Positions 1-5,153 of a DNA stretch of 5,240 nt are shown here, in pieces. Position numbers and translations under genes: made by a program. The notes below the pieces were generated by a model, which worked only from the letters and a program-made list of their open reading frames with translations, was not told the origin of the DNA and did no database searches. The stretch spans positions 1 through 5,240 of the forward strand of contig CAAFMG010000051.1 of the NCBI GenBank assembly GCA_900763965.1, read 5' to 3'. This DNA is from an uncultured Oscillospiraceae bacterium (GTDB taxonomy: Bacteria > Bacillota > Clostridia > Oscillospirales > Oscillospiraceae). Positions within the stretch are counted from its first letter, which is position 1; each line of letters begins with the position of its first letter.

Positions 1-65
1 AGCAGGGACTTTTCCTCGGCAATGGCAAGCTCGCGCGCGACGTCCGCGACCTCCTGCGCGCCCAT
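1..65 (-). CDS. Possible 5' end of a leftward gene, unidentified
   Basis: Reading leftward from the ATG at 65-63, the frame stays open to the window edge and gives MGAQEVADVARELAIAEEKS followed by LL. The codons are strongly biased to G or C at the third position and the peptide looks like an amphipathic helix, which is why it is listed. There is no clear Shine-Dalgarno sequence before the ATG; the nearest purine run, GGGAAAA, is part of a palindrome. The frame is also open upstream through the palindromic repeats to a TAG near 118, so the start is uncertain. No family is recognised. It could equally be non-coding sequence or the edge of a repeat. Confidence 0.22.
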   Translation of the reverse strand, partial: MGAQEVADVARELAIAEEKSL

Positions 66-72
66 GCCGACG

Positions 73-116
73 TTGTTTTCCCAACAGGAAAACAAGCGGG
101 CGGCCGATAGCCGCCC
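73..116. repeat. Two tandem palindromes, probable dispersed repeat unit
   Basis: Two perfect hairpins lie back to back. The first pairs TTGTTTTCC (73-81) with GGAAAACAA (87-95) around a 5-nt loop. The second pairs GGGCGGC (98-104) with GCCGCCC (110-116) around CGATA. The second is followed by CCTACG. GC-rich palindromes of this form, ending in GCCCCTACG, resemble short REP/MITE-like repeats that I associate with the intergenic regions of gut Clostridia; that link is from memory and not tested here. There is no T-run after either hairpin, so they are unlikely to be simple intrinsic terminators. Confidence 0.5.
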
Positions 117-187
117 CTACGAACGCTCCGAAATTTTCGCTCGGTGATTCGGTGGCATCTACCCACCGACATATATTCGCCCCTACG
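112..187. repeat. Direct repeat CGCCCCTACG, two copies
   Basis: The 10-mer CGCCCCTACG occurs at 112-121 and again at 178-187, in the same orientation, 66 bp apart. The first copy is the right edge of the GC-rich palindrome at 98-116. The second copy has no matching palindrome arm directly in front of it, so it may be a decayed copy of the same element. Confidence 0.45.
130..157 (+). repeat. Dispersed imperfect repeat, left copy
   Basis: This stretch aligns with 5086-5114 in the same orientation, with about 24 matches over 29 columns and one gap. The shared blocks are GAAATTTT at the start and TTCGGTGGCA at the end. Both copies lie in non-coding DNA, one downstream of proC and one beside the transposase remnant. 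The left copy also contains a short internal repeat of TCGGTG (141-146 and 149-154). Confidence 0.35.
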
Positions 188-244
188 CCCATCGAAATCA
201 CCCTGGCGGGATCTATAGCACCGAAATTCACTGCATACCCATAT

Positions 245-282
245 AAAAAACGGGTGCGCCCATGTTGGCGCACCCGAAAAAA
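245..282 (-). terminator. Rho-independent terminator of proC
   Basis: A perfect 10-bp GC-rich stem pairs positions 251-260 (CGGGTGCGCC) with 267-276 (GGCGCACCCG) around the 6-nt loop at 261-266. Read on the minus strand, the stem is followed by six T residues (250-245) and begins 17 bases past the proC stop codon. The stem is also flanked by A on the plus strand at 245-250 and 277-282, so the structure could work in both directions, but the only convincing gene ending here is proC. Confidence 0.9.
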
Positions 283-292
283 CGGCTGAAAA

Positions 293-1081
293 TTACTGCT
301 TCCCCAATTCCTTATTCTTCCGGAAGCCTGCCAGCACGGCTTCCATGGCGGCTGCGCGGAGGCCGCCCTGTTCCAAAGCCAGCACACCGGCAATGGTGCT
401 GCCGCCGGGGGAGCAGACGGCATCTTTCAGGGCACCGGGGTGCATTCCGGAGGTCAGAACCAGTTCTGCCGCACCGGCCATGGTGGCAGCGGCGTAGGTG
501 TAGGCCTTGGCCCGGGGGATCCCGCAGGCCACCGCTCCGTCTGCCAGGGCTTCCAGAAACAGGTACATATAGGCAGGGCCGCTGCCGGACAGGGCACTGG
601 CGGCATCCATCAGTCCCTCGTTCAGAGGATCCAGCCGGCCGCTGAAACGCATATCCTCCAGAAAGTCTGCCAGCATTTCTTCCGTCACCAGTTCGTTGGC
701 ACAGTAGGGAATCACACCCTTACCCACGGATACCGGAGTATTGGGCATGATCCGTACAATGGGCAGGTCACACCCGGCAAATTCCCGGATCCGTGCCATT
801 TCCAGTCCCGCTGCCATGGTGATCAGTAGGGGCTTTTTTTCTGCCAGAATGGGCTGCAAGGGGGCAAGAACCCCCTGCATCATGTGGGGCTTCACTGCCA
901 GGAACACCCGGCCGCACCGGCTGACCAGCTCCTGCACATCGGCATACCCCACCCCCAGAGCCTGAGCCGCCGCCCGGCAGGCAGGGGAGTGGTCGCAAAT
1001 GAGAATGTCATCCGTCTGGCGGCGCAATGCCCGGGCGATGGCCCCGCCCATATTGCCGCAGCCGATAAATCCGTATTTCAT
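293..1081 (-). CDS. proC: Pyrroline-5-carboxylate reductase
   Basis: This 262-residue cytosolic enzyme should reduce 1-pyrroline-5-carboxylate to L-proline with NAD(P)H, the last step of proline synthesis. The N-terminus carries the Rossmann dinucleotide motif GCGNMGG (residues 7-13), followed by VKP (64-66) and MPNTP (112-116). The C-terminal dimerisation and substrate domain carries ALSGSGPAY (163-171) and the family signature around DAVCSPGGSTIAG (220-232). The length is usual for the family. The start is set at the ATG at 1081, which has GGAGG five bases upstream. An in-frame ATG at 1108 lies between the -10 box and the predicted transcription start, so it should not be in the mRNA. The gene has its own promoter and terminator and appears monocistronic. 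Its place just after an AcnX operon could reflect a link to hydroxyproline metabolism or plain adjacency. Confidence 0.95.
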   Translation of the reverse strand: MKYGFIGCGNMGGAIARALRRQTDDILICDHSPACRAAAQALGVGYADVQELVSRCGRVFLAVKPHMMQGVLAPLQPILAEKKPLLITMAAGLEMARIREFAGCDLPIVRIMPNTPVSVGKGVIPYCANELVTEEMLADFLEDMRFSGRLDPLNEGLMDAASALSGSGPAYMYLFLEALADGAVACGIPRAKAYTYAAATMAGAAELVLTSGMHPGALKDAVCSPGGSTIAGVLALEQGGLRAAAMEAVLAGFRKNKELGKQ

Positions 1082-1086
1082 GGTAT

Positions 1087-1091
1087 CCTCC
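1087..1091 (-). promoter_or_regulatory. proC ribosome binding site
   Basis: GGAGG on the minus strand lies five bases before the ATG at 1081. It decides between the two in-frame starts, because the upstream ATG at 1108 has no such site and would fall outside the predicted transcript. Confidence 0.85.
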
Positions 1092-1108
1092 AATATCTGT
1101 TTTTTCAC

Positions 1109-1137
1109 ATTATACTCCCCGCCGGGAGCAATGTAAA
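1109..1137 (-). promoter_or_regulatory. Sigma-70/SigA promoter of proC
   Basis: On the minus strand, TTTACA (1137-1132, five of six to consensus) is followed after exactly 17 bases by TATAAT (1114-1109, six of six). Transcription should begin near 1102, giving a leader of about 20 bases before the proC ATG. The spacer contains an inverted repeat, CTCCC (1115-1119) and GGGAG (1124-1128), which could be a small operator or chance in a GC-rich spacer. The -35 box sits four bases past the terminator hairpin of the upstream operon. Confidence 0.85.
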
Positions 1138-1141
1138 GCGC

Positions 1142-1172
1142 AAACTGCGGAAGGGGTTACCTTCCGCAGTTT
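1142..1172 (-). terminator. Stem-loop ending the AcnX operon
   Basis: A perfect 13-bp stem pairs 1142-1154 with 1160-1172 around a 5-nt loop. On the minus strand it begins 22 bases after the stop codon of the AcnX small subunit. The T-run after it is short and broken (TTT, which is part of the stem, then GCGC, then TTT), so termination may be partial. On the plus strand the same stem ends in five T residues, but no plus-strand gene precedes it. Its placement between the operon and the proC promoter supports a terminator role. Confidence 0.65.
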
Positions 1173-1194
1173 TTGGTATCTTATGGGGATGGGG

Positions 1195-1638
1195 TCATTC
1201 CACGATCACACGGCCGTCGGCTCCCACGGTGATGGTCATGCCGTCTTTGACAAAGTTCAGGAATTCTTCCCCCAGGGAGTCGATTACCGGCATATTGATC
1301 CCATCCAGCCACACCGAGGCCAGAATGGAACCGGCGGCTGCCAGGGAGTCAATGGGCTTGCTGAAAAGCATACACGCAGGCTGCCGGTTCATGGCGCAGG
1401 CGCAGTACAGAACCATGCCGCCGGTGGTGGAGCCGATGGTCTGGGGCAGGCACAGGGCCTTGCTCTTCATGGGCTTGTTATACAGATCCGGGTTGTTCTG
1501 GTCGCCGCAGGTGGCCTTTTTGTCACCGAATTGCAGGGCCTTCTGGAAGGAGGCCAGGGTGTTCAGACCGCCGTGGGACACCAGCGCCGGGGCGGTAACG
1601 GTACCCGGAGCAATCACTCTGCCTTGAAATTCACTCAT
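1195..1638 (-). CDS. Aconitase X small subunit (swivel domain, DUF126)
   Basis: This 147-residue protein matches the swivel domain of aconitase X, which closes over the active site of the large subunit. The best anchor is the substrate-binding loop IGSTTGG (residues 68-74), followed by a helix and a strand-rich C-terminus ending DGMTITVGADGRVIVE. The N-terminal half keeps the general layout (GxxxAPALVSHGGLNT, 11-26; KSKALCLP, 58-65). It lacks the SFWGG-D-x-TG-type sequence I expect in typical DUF126 proteins and instead reads GDQNNPDLYNK (45-55). The ATG overlaps the TAA of the large subunit by one base (TAATG), which implies translational coupling and a fixed subunit ratio. The partner is the large subunit encoded directly upstream. 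The family is fairly sure; the substrate is unknown. Confidence 0.85.
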   Translation of the reverse strand: MSEFQGRVIAPGTVTAPALVSHGGLNTLASFQKALQFGDKKATCGDQNNPDLYNKPMKSKALCLPQTIGSTTGGMVLYCACAMNRQPACMLFSKPIDSLAAAGSILASVWLDGINMPVIDSLGEEFLNFVKDGMTITVGADGRVIVE

Positions 1639-1655
1639 TATCCCTTTCCTCCCTT
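1636..1655 (-). promoter_or_regulatory. TAATG coupling junction and RBS of AcnX small subunit
   Basis: The stop of the large subunit (TAA, 1640-1638) and the start of the small subunit (ATG, 1638-1636) share one A. The purine stretch AAGGGAGGAAAGGG directly upstream lies inside the last codons of the large subunit and supplies the ribosome binding site. Terminating ribosomes can restart here, as is common for obligate partners. Confidence 0.8.
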
Positions 1656-2915
1656 CGTCAGAATGTGAAGGATCTCGTCTTCGCTGTAGAACCGGGCGGT
1701 GGAGTAGGTGCGCAGCTTGTTGGAGCAGGTGATCACCGGCATTTTCCCCGCCAAGGGGTTATTCATATACATCAGCGGGCAGATGCAGGACAGGATCACG
1801 CCGGTTTCCCGCAGCTGCCGGGCATAGTGGGTCTTTTCAAATTCCTGCTTCACCCCGGGGGCGGTGGTGAACACCGTGGGGATCAGCACCTTTTTGCGGC
1901 CGCTTTCTGCCAGACCCTGTTTCAGATTCTTTGTCCAGTCCACCAGCTGCTCCAAGGACAGGTGAGGGCAGCCCACAAAGCACAGCTTGGGCTTGGCGTT
2001 GGGATCCTTCCACACCACGGGATAGCTCTGCTTCACCCGTTCCAGCTCGGCATCGTCAATGACATAGACCTTGGCACCGGGAGCCACCAGGGAAGCCCCC
2101 AGCTCCTTGGCCTCCGGGGTCAGATTTTCAATGTGGTACAGGCCCACTGCACCGTTGGAGGCGGTGGCAGCACCAAAGTCCTTCAAATAGGCTTTGTTCT
2201 CCTCGTTCAGCTGGGTACCCAGAAAACGGCTCATGCCGGTGACGAAGGGAACCTCCTCCATGACCTTCATGCCGATGGCGCTGCCCAGCAGCTGGGCCTC
2301 GGGCTTTTCCTTGCAGGTCACCTTCACGATCCAGGTGGCCTTCCGCCCTGCATCTGTCAATAGACCAAAGTGGGGGACGAACCCGGCGATGGAGCCCATA
2401 ATGTCCATAATGCCGGAGTTGCGGTTGCACCGGGCTCCCAGCACGGAGTTGGCATAGACCACCGCAGAGGACTCGGCCCAGCTGAGGTAATCTCCCTTCT
2501 TGGGGATGTTGCCCACCTGGTCAAAGTAGCAGGCGCAGGTGAAGGCACCGTCATTCATCAGCCCCAGCTGCTTCAGCTGGTTTTCGTAATCTTCCTGCTT
2601 GGAATACATAAAGTTTTTGAAGATGAATTTTTGCAGCAGATTGGCCGGAACCTTGGGATCCATGGGCCGGGGGTCTACCGAGAATTCCTGCTGGGACACT
2701 GCCCCGGCATCAATAAGCTGCTGCATCAGGTCAAACACCGGGCCCATCATTTTCAGGCCGAAGGAGGTGACCAGGTGATTATATTGGGAAGTGACAGGCA
2801 CCATTTTGTCGGCACCAAAGGTTTCGCCGTACATGATCAGGGTTTTCATCACCCTGGCCATGGTTTCTCCCTTTTCGCCGTTGGCAATGGCCTGCTGTTC
2901 GTCGGTTAAGTACAT
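1638..2915 (-). CDS. Aconitase X catalytic (large) subunit, divergent (DUF521)
   Basis: This 425-residue protein matches the large subunit of aconitase X, a cytosolic Fe-S dehydratase. The clearest segment is AFTCACYFDQVGNIPKKGDY (124-143) followed by WAESSAVVYANSVLGARCNR (146-165), which matches the family pattern around TCTPY and ESSAVVYANSVLGARTNR. Candidate cluster ligands are Cys127 (or Cys129), Cys316 in GCPHLS, and Cys377 or Cys379 in SCICP. Characterised relatives are bacterial cis-3-hydroxy-L-proline dehydratase and archaeal phosphomevalonate dehydratase. This copy differs: GARC replaces GART, and FSVDPRPMDPK (78-88) stands where a PTTLNV-like sequence is usual. Start: ATG at 2915 with AAAGGAGG (2929-2922) six bases upstream. 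It lies 18 bases after the ene-reductase stop and overlaps the small subunit, so all three are probably co-expressed. The substrate cannot be read from sequence. Confidence 0.88.
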   Translation of the reverse strand: MYLTDEQQAIANGEKGETMARVMKTLIMYGETFGADKMVPVTSQYNHLVTSFGLKMMGPVFDLMQQLIDAGAVSQQEFSVDPRPMDPKVPANLLQKFIFKNFMYSKQEDYENQLKQLGLMNDGAFTCACYFDQVGNIPKKGDYLSWAESSAVVYANSVLGARCNRNSGIMDIMGSIAGFVPHFGLLTDAGRKATWIVKVTCKEKPEAQLLGSAIGMKVMEEVPFVTGMSRFLGTQLNEENKAYLKDFGAATASNGAVGLYHIENLTPEAKELGASLVAPGAKVYVIDDAELERVKQSYPVVWKDPNAKPKLCFVGCPHLSLEQLVDWTKNLKQGLAESGRKKVLIPTVFTTAPGVKQEFEKTHYARQLRETGVILSCICPLMYMNNPLAGKMPVITCSNKLRTYSTARFYSEDEILHILTKGGKG

Positions 2916-2921
2916 GAAATA

Positions 2922-2929
2922 CCTCCTTT
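2922..2929 (-). promoter_or_regulatory. Ribosome binding site of AcnX large subunit
   Basis: AAAGGAGG on the minus strand lies six bases before the ATG at 2915 and fills much of the 18-base gap after the ene-reductase stop codon. No promoter fits in this gap, so the two genes should share one transcript. Confidence 0.85.
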
Positions 2930-2933
2930 GTGC

Positions 2934-4994
2934 TTACAGCTTCATGCCCACATCCCACGCCTGCCAGATGACGGTGCGCAGATTGCCCACATGATCGGCA
3001 TCACCGACAATATGGATGTGCTTTGCCTTCTGGGCCAGGGGGCTGGGCTTGTAGCCGATGGACAGGATCACCGAATCGGCATGGATCTTGTAGGTCATCC
3101 CGTTTTTATCTGCCACCAGAACGCCGTCCTCCTGAATCTCCCGCAGGGTGGTTTCCAGATGGACAGGAACCTGGTTCGTTTTGAAGAAGTCCCGCAGATA
3201 GCTGGAATTTGCCAGACACACGCCCTTGACGGCGATCAGGTCATCCTTCATCTCCACAATGGTGGGCTTTTTGCCCTGGAGGTACAGCTCGTAGGCGATT
3301 TCACAGCCGGTCAGGCCGCCGCCGATGATGGTGACGTTTTCTCCCACCTCTCGGCTGCCCAGCAGGAAGTCCACCGCCTGAATCCCCTTTTCCATTCCGG
3401 GCAGGGGCAGGGAAATGGGCTTGGCACCGGTGGCCACCACGATTTCATCCGCAGTCACGCTGCCAAGATCGCTGACCTCGGCATTCAGCTTGACTTCAAT
3501 GGGGTACTTGCGGATCTCCCGCTGATACCAGGCGATGAGGGCCCGATCCTTTTCCTTAAAGGAAGGGGCAGCCGCCGCACGGAAGACGCCGCCCAGCTGT
3601 TCCGACTTTTCATAAAGGGTCACCTTATGCCCCCGCTTGGCGCAGACCAGGGCGGTTTCCATGCCGCCGATGCCGCCGCCGATGACGGCAACGGTCTTAG
3701 ACCGTCTGGCCGGGGTCAGGTGGTATTTTCTGCTCTGCATGGTTTCCGGGTTCAGGGCGCACCGGGCAAGGCCCATGGAGTCCGACAGATCCTGCACATT
3801 GGCGTGGCCCTTGTAGGAGCAGAAATTGAAGCAGCCGTTGTGGCAGCAGATGCAGGGACGGATATCCTCCTCCCGTTCCTCCACCATTTTGGTGATCCAT
3901 TCCCCGTCTGCCAGGAACTGCCGGGCAACGCCCATGCCGTCAATCTGACCCTGGGCAATGGCCTGAGCGGCCGCCTCCGGCTCCATTCGTCCGGCGCAGA
4001 CCACGGGAATGTCCACGAATTTCTTAATGTGGGCAACCTCGTTGAGATTGCAGTTCTGGGGCATATACATAGGCGGATGGGCCCAGTACCAGGAGTCGTA
4101 GGTGCCGTTGTCGGCGTTGAGCATATCATAGCCTGCATCCTGCAAATACCGGGCAGCCCGCTCCGATTCTTCCATATTCCGCCCGGCTTCGGTGTAGCTT
4201 TCTCCGGGCAGCGCACCTTCCCGGAAGCCCTTGACCTTGGATTCCACAGAGTAGCGCAGGGACACAGGGAAGTCCTGTCCGCAGACATTTTTGATGGCCT
4301 TGACGATCTCTACCGGGAAGCGGTAGCGGTTTTCAAAGCTGCCGCCGTATTCATCGGTGCGGTGGTTTGTCCAGTCCATGGTGAACTGATCCAGCAGGTA
4401 GCCTTCGTGAACGGCATGAACCTCCACCCCGTCCACACCGGCCTTCTTGCACAGGGCGGCGGTTTTGGCGAAGGCTTCAATGATTTCCCGGATCTCCGCC
4501 ACCGTCAGTGCCGGGGTGGTGATCTCCGGATCCCAACGGGAGGGCAGGGGACTGGGGCTGGCCAGCTCCCGGCTGGTGTCGATGACAGGCCGCACCAGGG
4601 TGCGCAGCACCTTGTTCTTGTGTACCGCAGCCAGCTCGTCGGTGATGGCCCAGCTGCGGCCCATTCCGGCGGTGAGCTGAACAAAGAGCTTGGCCCCGGT
4701 TTTGTGGATCTCATCCATAAACACCTTCAGGTCATCAAACATCTTTTCATTCTGCCACAGCCATTTCCCCCAGAAGGTATCCCGCAGGGGGGCGATGCCG
4801 GGAATGATCAGGCCCACGTTGTTCTGCGCCCGCTCCAGGAAAAAGGCGGCGGCCTCCTGATCAAATTTGCAGCCGGTCAGTTCAAACCAACCAAACAGGG
4901 AGGTACCGCCCATGGGACACAGCACAATGCGGTTCTTGATCTCCACATTGCCGATCTTCCAGGGGGTAAAAAGCGGTTCGTATTTGACATTCAT
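2934..4994 (-). CDS. FMN/FAD/[4Fe-4S] ene-reductase, 2-enoate reductase / FadH type
   Basis: This 686-residue cytosolic flavoenzyme has the three-part layout of the old yellow enzyme group that includes 2-enoate reductase, 2,4-dienoyl-CoA reductase and BaiH/BaiCD. Residues 1-370 form an FMN-binding TIM barrel (PLFTPWKIGNVEIKNRIVL, 7-25; HAVHEGYLLDQF, 193-204; RTDEYGGSFENRYRF, 212-226). A [4Fe-4S] motif follows: Cys381-x2-Cys384-x3-Cys388 and Cys412 in CALNP; the 23-residue gap before the last Cys is longer than the 11 in E. coli FadH, and Cys383 and Cys392 are extra. Two dinucleotide folds follow: VIGGGIGGMETA (437-448, FAD) and IIGGGLTGCEIA (556-567, NAD(P)H). IVGDADHVGNL near the end closes the FAD domain. 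Such enzymes pass electrons from NAD(P)H through FAD and Fe-S to FMN and reduce an activated C=C bond. It is the first gene of the operon. The ATG at 4994 is chosen because a GTG at 5006 lies inside the ribosome binding site. The precise substrate is unknown. Confidence 0.92.
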   Translation of the reverse strand: MNVKYEPLFTPWKIGNVEIKNRIVLCPMGGTSLFGWFELTGCKFDQEAAAFFLERAQNNVGLIIPGIAPLRDTFWGKWLWQNEKMFDDLKVFMDEIHKTGAKLFVQLTAGMGRSWAITDELAAVHKNKVLRTLVRPVIDTSRELASPSPLPSRWDPEITTPALTVAEIREIIEAFAKTAALCKKAGVDGVEVHAVHEGYLLDQFTMDWTNHRTDEYGGSFENRYRFPVEIVKAIKNVCGQDFPVSLRYSVESKVKGFREGALPGESYTEAGRNMEESERAARYLQDAGYDMLNADNGTYDSWYWAHPPMYMPQNCNLNEVAHIKKFVDIPVVCAGRMEPEAAAQAIAQGQIDGMGVARQFLADGEWITKMVEEREEDIRPCICCHNGCFNFCSYKGHANVQDLSDSMGLARCALNPETMQSRKYHLTPARRSKTVAVIGGGIGGMETALVCAKRGHKVTLYEKSEQLGGVFRAAAAPSFKEKDRALIAWYQREIRKYPIEVKLNAEVSDLGSVTADEIVVATGAKPISLPLPGMEKGIQAVDFLLGSREVGENVTIIGGGLTGCEIAYELYLQGKKPTIVEMKDDLIAVKGVCLANSSYLRDFFKTNQVPVHLETTLREIQEDGVLVADKNGMTYKIHADSVILSIGYKPSPLAQKAKHIHIVGDADHVGNLRTVIWQAWDVGMKL

Positions 4995-5005
4995 CGCTGC
5001 ATACA

Positions 5006-5011
5006 CTCCTT
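5006..5011 (-). promoter_or_regulatory. Ribosome binding site of the ene-reductase
   Basis: AAGGAG on the minus strand ends 11 bases before the ATG at 4994. That spacing is slightly long. The alternative in-frame GTG at 5006 begins on the last G of this site and so cannot use it; an ATG at 5002 is out of frame and meets TGA after two more codons. Confidence 0.7.
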
Positions 5012-5022
5012 TGTTCAGATTT

Positions 5023-5056
5023 GAGAAGTTTCTCTCTAGGATAAATCCTAGTAGAG
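5023..5056 (-). promoter_or_regulatory. Hairpins in the leader of the ene-reductase operon
   Basis: A perfect inverted repeat pairs CTAGGAT (5036-5042) with ATCCTAG (5045-5051) around two bases. It extends through CTCT (5032-5035) and AGAG (5053-5056) with one bulged base. A second, overlapping one pairs GAGAA (5023-5027) with TTCTC (5030-5034). The pair lies 12 to 45 bases upstream of the ribosome binding site. It may be an operator, an mRNA structure, or part of the terminal inverted repeat of the insertion sequence whose transposase ends at 5140. No T-run follows, so it is not a standard terminator. No convincing promoter is visible between here and 5139. Confidence 0.4.
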
Positions 5057-5065
5057 CGTATCCTT

Positions 5066-5153
5066 TAAAACTTCATTTGCGCAAGGAAATTTTTGCACCG
5101 GTAGTTCGGTGGCACAGACCGTGTAGTAGGATGTTATATCTAAAACTTTATTT
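5066..5153. repeat. Short direct repeat spanning the transposase end
   Basis: TAAAACTTCATTT (5066-5078) and TAAAACTTTATTT (5141-5153) differ at one base of 13 and share orientation, 75 bp apart. The right copy covers the last codons and stop of the transposase; the left copy is non-coding. Between them lie an 8-bp palindrome TTGCGCAA (5077-5084) and an inverted pair CACCG (5096-5100) / CGGTG (5107-5111). Confidence 0.4.
5086..5114 (+). repeat. Dispersed imperfect repeat, right copy
   Basis: This stretch aligns with 130-157 (about 24 matches over 29 columns, one gap). It sits between the transposase stop and the operon leader and includes the CACCG/CGGTG inverted pair. It could be part of the insertion sequence end. 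Confidence 0.35.

Larger units (their letters stand above)
66..244. other. Intergenic stretch made of short repeats
   Basis: No gene is supported between the possible edge ORF and the proC terminator. The stretch holds the two palindromes at 73-116, the CGCCCCTACG direct repeat, a further hairpin pairing TCGGTGG (149-155) with CCACCGA (163-169) around a 7-nt loop, and a sequence at 130-157 that resembles one at 5086-5114. Plus-strand frames through it are rich in Ser, Arg and Ala and look like chance reading of repeats. It is best read as non-coding repeat or decayed mobile DNA between two transcription units. Confidence 0.5.

Noticed and set aside
262..645. Plus-strand ORF of 127 codons beginning in the proC terminator loop
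   Set aside because: It starts inside the terminator loop, runs antisense to proC and is Arg/Pro-rich, which is typical of a shadow frame.
1082..1108. Nine-residue N-terminal extension of ProC from the ATG at 1108
   Set aside because: That ATG lies between the -10 box and the predicted transcription start and lacks a ribosome binding site. The ATG at 1081 has GGAGG at five bases and starts directly at the Rossmann fold, as usual for ProC.
884..2909. Several plus-strand ORFs of 160-250 codons opposite the AcnX genes and proC
   Set aside because: They are antisense to genes with strong family motifs, ribosome binding sites and tight operon spacing, and they show no domain of their own.
4995..5006. 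Upstream GTG start for the ene-reductase
   Set aside because: The GTG begins on the last base of the AAGGAG ribosome binding site, so the ATG at 4994 is preferred.
2928..5024. A 698-codon plus-strand ORF covering the whole ene-reductase gene
   Set aside because: It is the antisense shadow of a clear flavoenzyme. Its translation is rich in His, Gln and Gly with no recognisable domain, and it arises from the high GC third positions of the real gene.
5041..5100. Possible promoter TTGCGC with GATACG at about 16-bp spacing upstream of the ene-reductase
   Set aside because: Each box matches only about three of six consensus bases, too weak to report as a promoter.
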